From Dichetophora obliterata (taxonomy: Eukaryota; Arthropoda; Insecta; Diptera; Sciomyzidae), in contig OY986440.1 in the NCBI GenBank assembly GCA_963920525.1, positions 18,566,023-18,630,022 of the forward strand: a stretch of 64,000 bases of DNA. Direction: 5' to 3'. Shown piece after piece: positions 60,415 through 64,000 of this stretch. Numbering within the stretch: position 1 is the first letter of the stretch; every line of letters begins with the position of its first letter. Both the position numbers and the translations under genes were made by a program. The notes under the pieces were generated by a model. That model searched no databases. It worked only from the letters and a program-made list of their open reading frames with translations, and was not told the origin of the DNA.

Positions 60415-60600
60415 TGTTCAATTATTGTGGTTTGTTTTAATCGCCTTATCCTAAAAACAGCACGCAGAAAAGTGACATTTTCGACTTTAATTGTAGCAAA
60501 CATATTTCTATTTACCGTAAATATATTTCGCAATTCTGACCATATTTTGCTTGCACTTAATGTACCATGTTTATGAATGGCATTAGTCAGGCGAGCGAGA

Positions 60601-60672
60601 GTAGCGGCTGTGGCCTACTGGTAGTGTGCGTGGCTCGTAAGCGAAAAAGCCGCGGTTCAAACCCAAGCTTGG
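60601..60672 (+). other. tRNA-like pol III promoter segment, copy 2
   Basis: GTGGCCTACTGGTAGTGTG (A-box-like), GGCTCGTAAGC (anticodon-loop-like CTCGTAA, as in a Thr CGT tRNA), GCCGCGGTTCAAACCC (B box) appear in tRNA order within 72 bp. T-rich stretches that could stop pol III follow (TTTT at about 60681, TTTTTT at about 60694). The stems are incomplete, so this is a tRNA-derived promoter rather than a tRNA gene. Confidence 0.6.
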
Positions 60673-61026
60673 ACAGAAAATTTTATGAAATGATTTTTTA
60701 ATTGAATTAATATTTCTGTTCAGCCCAGGCAGTGGAAATTGGAGTGCATGAAAATAAAAAAATTAATTTATTGTTTCAATAATATTCTGGATCCTAAAAA
60801 TAAATTCATAATATAGCTGTTGCAATTATTATATTTTCGACCCAATTAGAGAATAATGATTGTTTCAATAATGTTTTGGTTCCTACAAAAAAGCTCCTTT
60901 TCTAAATGTAGTTGTTGTAATCATTTGATCATCATACAACAATCATAATCCGAATCATACTATGATCCTCTTAAGACATGGTTGTTGCAGTTATATTTTT
61001 TCTCTGCGTGTATGGATGCGGGTTAA

Positions 61027-61723
61027 AAAATTACTAAAATTCAAATAGGTTGGTAGCAGTAGAAATTTGAAAAATTGTAACAATTTGTCTGAAATGTTTT
61101 GTTTAACCAATTTCATATACATATTCAAGTCATGAATAAGGTGAATGTGTATATTTTTTGTTATTTTAAATTAAACTAATTTTAAAGCAATAAACAAATA
61201 TATCAACAAAACTCATATTAATTATTCATTTATAGTTTTCATTGTCTGATTTGGACAGGGGGGCAAACGGTTGTAGAAGGTCAATCAATTGACCCGTAGC
61301 ACAGTAGTTTGAGCCCATTCAAAAGTTGGAGAAAATTAGAACGAGTCGTTCGATTTGTATAAAATTTTGAGTGGTGAAATAATATGAGGTCGGTGATATC
61401 AAATTTAACAAACAAGAAATTAAAACAATTTTGTTTCTAACATATTAATACATAAATTTTTAAGTTTTTCAAAGTATTATTGACATATTGGAAATTCATA
61501 AATTTTAACTTTATTTAATTTTGGTAAAACAAACGCTTTTTGTTTATTTAATTTTGAAATATGTTTTGTGGTTTTAAAGATATAACTATTTTTGTAAGAG
61601 TATTCTTGCACTGAAATACGCTGGTAACGTAACACTAATATATATTTTAATACACTAACGTTTTCTACTTATTGAAAGTTATGTGCTTTGAATATTAAAA
61701 TGCAAATAATTTTTTTACTAATA
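61027..61723. other. AT-rich stretch with no supported gene
   Basis: Nothing recognisable lies between the nest and the mariner. Confidence 0.5.
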
Positions 61724-62983
61724 TTGGGGGTTGGAATTAGTTTTAAAGGTTTTCTAAGAGATGGCGTAACTATCAATAGATCGCATCGGGCACACCTGTG
61801 ACTATATTCATTTCAAAGCACATTGTGTAAGCTTCATTTTTCAGTATGTGTCATTCTACTGAAGTGTAAACAACATATATTTTTTTCTCTGTGAACATGT
61901 CGACTTTCGTTCCAACAAAACGCAATTTGCGGGAAGGTTTACTTTTGTGCTTCCATTTGAAGAAAAAAGCGGTTGAAGCACAACGCACGCTTACTGAGGC
62001 TTACCGGGACTATGCTCCATCGATTTCTACTTGTGAGTACTGGTTCCGTCGGTTTAAAAGTGGTGATTTTGATACGGAAGACAAAGAGCGTCCGGGCCAG
62101 CCGAAAAAGTTTGAAGATGAGGAATTGGAGGCTTTGCTCGATGAAGACCCGTGTCAAACCCTTCAAGAATTGTCAGAATCATTGGGAGTCGACTTATCAA
62201 CGGTCGGCAAACGCTTGAAGGCCATGGGAATGATTCAAAAGCAAGGAAATTGGGTGCAGTACCGATTTTGCATGTGCGAACAACTGCTTCAACGGCATAA
62301 AAGGAAGAGTTTTTTGCATCGTATTGTCACTGGCGATGAAAAGTGGATCCATTACGATAATCCTAAGCGAAAAAAATCGTGGGGACCACCCGGCCATGCA
62401 TCAACATCGAGGGCCAAGCCGAATATTCATGGCGCCAAGCTTATGCTGTGTATTTGGTGGGATCAGAAGGGTGTCGTGTACTATGAGCTGCTAAAACCTA
62501 ACGAAACCATCACTGGGGAACGCTACCAACAACAATTGATGCAATTGAGCCGAGCATTAAAGGTTAAACGGCCGGAATATGCCAAAAGACACGACAAAGT
62601 GGTTTTTCAACATGACAACGCACGGCCACATGTTGCAAGAACCGTCAAGGAAACGTTGGAGGCGCTGAATTTGGATGTGCTACCCCACCCGCCTTATAGC
62701 CCAGACATAGCCCCTTCCAACTACCACCTATTCAGATCGATGACGCATGGCTTGGCTGAGCAGCGCTTCACTTCTTACGAGGATACCAAAAAATGGGTCG
62801 ATTCGTGGATTGCCTCAAAAGATGAATCGTTCTTCCGGCGCGGAATCCATATGCTGCCAGAAAGATGGGAAAATGTTGTAGCTAACGATGGACAATACTT
62901 TGAATAATATACATTGTACCGTTGTTTCTAAATAAATGCTCAAAAACCGAAAAAAAACCTTTAAAATTAATTCCAACCCCCAA
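61724..62983 (+). mobile_element. Full-length mariner transposon
   Basis: 1260 bp. The ends start TTGGGGGTTGGAATTA and are inverse with one mismatch in the first 30 positions. TA flanks both sides (61722-61723 and 62984-62985). A single open transposase frame fills most of it, as in other mariners (about 1.3 kb). Both termini look intact enough to be moved by an active transposase from elsewhere. Confidence 0.95.
61897..62907 (+). CDS. Mariner transposase, open but with catalytic D-to-N change
   Basis: 336 codons from ATG (MSTFVPTKRNL) to TAA; related transposases have about 345. The N-terminal paired-type DNA-binding part has helix-turn-helix blocks (residues about 5-110, including RRFKSGDFD and LGVDLSTVGKRLK). 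The catalytic core shows TGDEKWIHYDN with the first Asp at residue 149 and QHDNARPH with the second at 242. The third position of the D,D34D triad, residue 277 in SPDIAPSNYHLF, is Asn (codon AAC at 62719-62721) instead of Asp. The WVPHEL-type linker motif is reduced to WVQYRF by an apparent in-frame loss of about 9 residues near 62257. The protein should bind ends but not cut; it may act only as a dead or interfering copy. There is no frameshift or stop. Confidence 0.9.
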   Translation: MSTFVPTKRNLREGLLLCFHLKKKAVEAQRTLTEAYRDYAPSISTCEYWFRRFKSGDFDTEDKERPGQPKKFEDEELEALLDEDPCQTLQELSESLGVDLSTVGKRLKAMGMIQKQGNWVQYRFCMCEQLLQRHKRKSFLHRIVTGDEKWIHYDNPKRKKSWGPPGHASTSRAKPNIHGAKLMLCIWWDQKGVVYYELLKPNETITGERYQQQLMQLSRALKVKRPEYAKRHDKVVFQHDNARPHVARTVKETLEALNLDVLPHPPYSPDIAPSNYHLFRSMTHGLAEQRFTSYEDTKKWVDSWIASKDESFFRRGIHMLPERWENVVANDGQYFE

Positions 62984-62985
62984 TA

Positions 62986-64000
62986 ATTATTTATTTTTAA
63001 CCTTATTTACATTATTTTTATGAAAATAGTGTTTTTTTAATCTTCATCATTATTTATAAAAAAATTGATATAAAGCTATTCCTCACTTACCTTTTTAATA
63101 CATTTACTTTTTTTTGAGAAGATAAAAGGCGATCTGATGAGATGAGCAAATATGTTATAAGATCTTTATTTGTATTTTATCTTTTGTCTTTTCTGAAAAA
63201 AACCCTAATCTCCTTCCACTTTGCTTGATTTTTTTTACAAAAAAAAGCGTACTTTTTGTTTTATTTAATTTTTATCAAATATTTTTCACCAAATTTTTCT
63301 TTACTTTTTACTTTTCTTGTTTGCTTACAAATTGGTAACGTTAATATTTGTATGCAAAAAAAAAATAATATATTTGCGAAAAATAAAATTTATTAAATAT
63401 GTTTTATTATTTTTTAGTTATTTTGTGCCAAACAATTATTGCAAGAAATTTAAAGTCCTTCTTTAACGTGTAGAGTCCCAATTTTTAAAACGTTTTCGAT
63501 TGAAAACGAAACGATTTCAAAAATCAATTAAATTTTTTTTCAGTATGTTATATTTCTTGTTTTAGTAGGTAAAATGTAAAAACTTTTTTTCCCAATGGGA
63601 CAGTGCAAACCAATAGCAACACAGCTCTGTTGAACATCGTTGCTGTAGCATACACGAGAGAGAAGAGAGTGACTCAGAACACTTCAACAGAGCTGTGTGG
63701 CATTGTTGTTGTTGCTGTTTCTTAATTACGCTCTAGAACTGATAACCTGAACAGAATGAAGTAATTTCATTTAATGAACCCAGTGGTAAATAGTCACATA
63801 ACGTAACCAATTATTTTTTTATACCTACAGTGTAGCTGCGAGACCTCCAACGCCTGTAGAGTTAATAATTGAGTTTTTGAAGTGAAAACTTCTTCAGGCG
63901 CGTTTAGTCAACCGAAACAATATGAGAAGCAAACATAGGCAATAATCAGCGCAATCGATACATGAACATTTGTTTTACATTCTGATTCTGATAACAGCGA
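62986..64000. other. AT-rich stretch with one inverted repeat, no supported gene
   Basis: AACACAGCTCTGTTGAA near 63619 and TTCAACAGAGCTGTGT near 63683 form a 16-bp perfect stem around about 47 nt, possibly a MITE core. No gene or splice-supported exon was seen. Confidence 0.45.

Larger units (their letters stand above)
58914..61010 (+). mobile_element. TA-flanked TIR element with tRNA-like box and hairpin, copy 2
   Basis: The ends CACGCAGAGAAAA and TTTTTCTCTGCGTG are inverse, with TA on both sides (58912-58913 and 61011-61012). It is the opposite-orientation relative of 23763-24885. Without the hAT inside it is about 1.0 kb. Both ends are intact here, so this copy defines the family. Confidence 0.85.
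58648..61022. mobile_element. piggyBac-type MITE (TTAA, CCCGCATCC ends), outermost of a triple nest
   Basis: CCCGCATCC follows TTAA (58644-58647) and GGATGCGGG precedes TTAA (61023-61026). TTAA with CCC-starting ends is the piggyBac signature. Without the inner insertion the element is only about 0.28 kb, and the inner element sits 12 bp from its right end. There is no coding content of its own. Confidence 0.8.

Noticed and set aside
60601..60672. Functional tRNA-Thr gene
   Set aside because: Acceptor ends do not pair and the D and T stems are incomplete; the sequence lies inside a transposon and recurs in decayed form at 24.2 kb.

Overview
The window is AT-rich, intron-bearing animal DNA. 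Schizophoran-fly interspersed repeats, a gypsy-type errantivirus, mariner, hAT and Helitron elements, and a CAG/CAA-rich neuronal-type giant exon point to a higher fly (Brachycera). A tephritid-like fly is my best guess, but the species is an inference. No bacterial-type operon, CRISPR array or functional rRNA or tRNA gene was found.

Only one convincing host coding segment is present: a giant exon at 48247-55869 (+). It ends at a clean splice donor, so the rest of the gene lies beyond the window. It is low-complexity, with helical and coiled segments. Its last residues resemble, from memory, the stretch before the C1 domain of long fly Unc-13 isoforms; I hold this as a candidate, not a firm identification. 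A retrocopy of ribosomal protein S28 lies at 45148-45315, and a small broken gene-like segment with a 59-bp intron lies at 22218-22851.

Most of the rest is layered mobile DNA whose boundaries can be read from terminal inverted repeats (TIRs) and target-site duplications (TSDs). From left to right: Helitron pieces with a helicase remnant (0.8-3.1 kb); a tRNA-like SINE fragment (3.65 kb); a 5'-truncated LINE inserted in an older repeat (5.5-8.5 kb); a nest of short inverted-repeat elements (11.3-18.9 kb); a LINE reverse-transcriptase relic split by a 1.5-kb TIR element (19.1-21.3 kb); a TIR element carrying a tRNA-like box and a foldback hairpin (23.8-24.9 kb); an env-only gypsy-type provirus with apparently identical LTRs (27.4-30.5 kb); two palindrome-rich hAT-type elements (31.7 and 37.6 kb) and a 3.4-kb hAT-type element (38.3-41.7 kb); an RTE-type LINE relic (43.4 kb); tandem arrays (43.8-46.5 kb); Helitrons (56.7-58.4 kb); a three-level nest (TTAA element containing a TA element containing a hAT, 58.6-61.0 kb); and a nearly complete mariner with an open but probably dead transposase (61.7-63.0 kb).

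The genes do not form a pathway. The window reads as a TE-rich flank or intron around one large gene, with younger insertions (provirus, mariner, hAT) on top of older ones.
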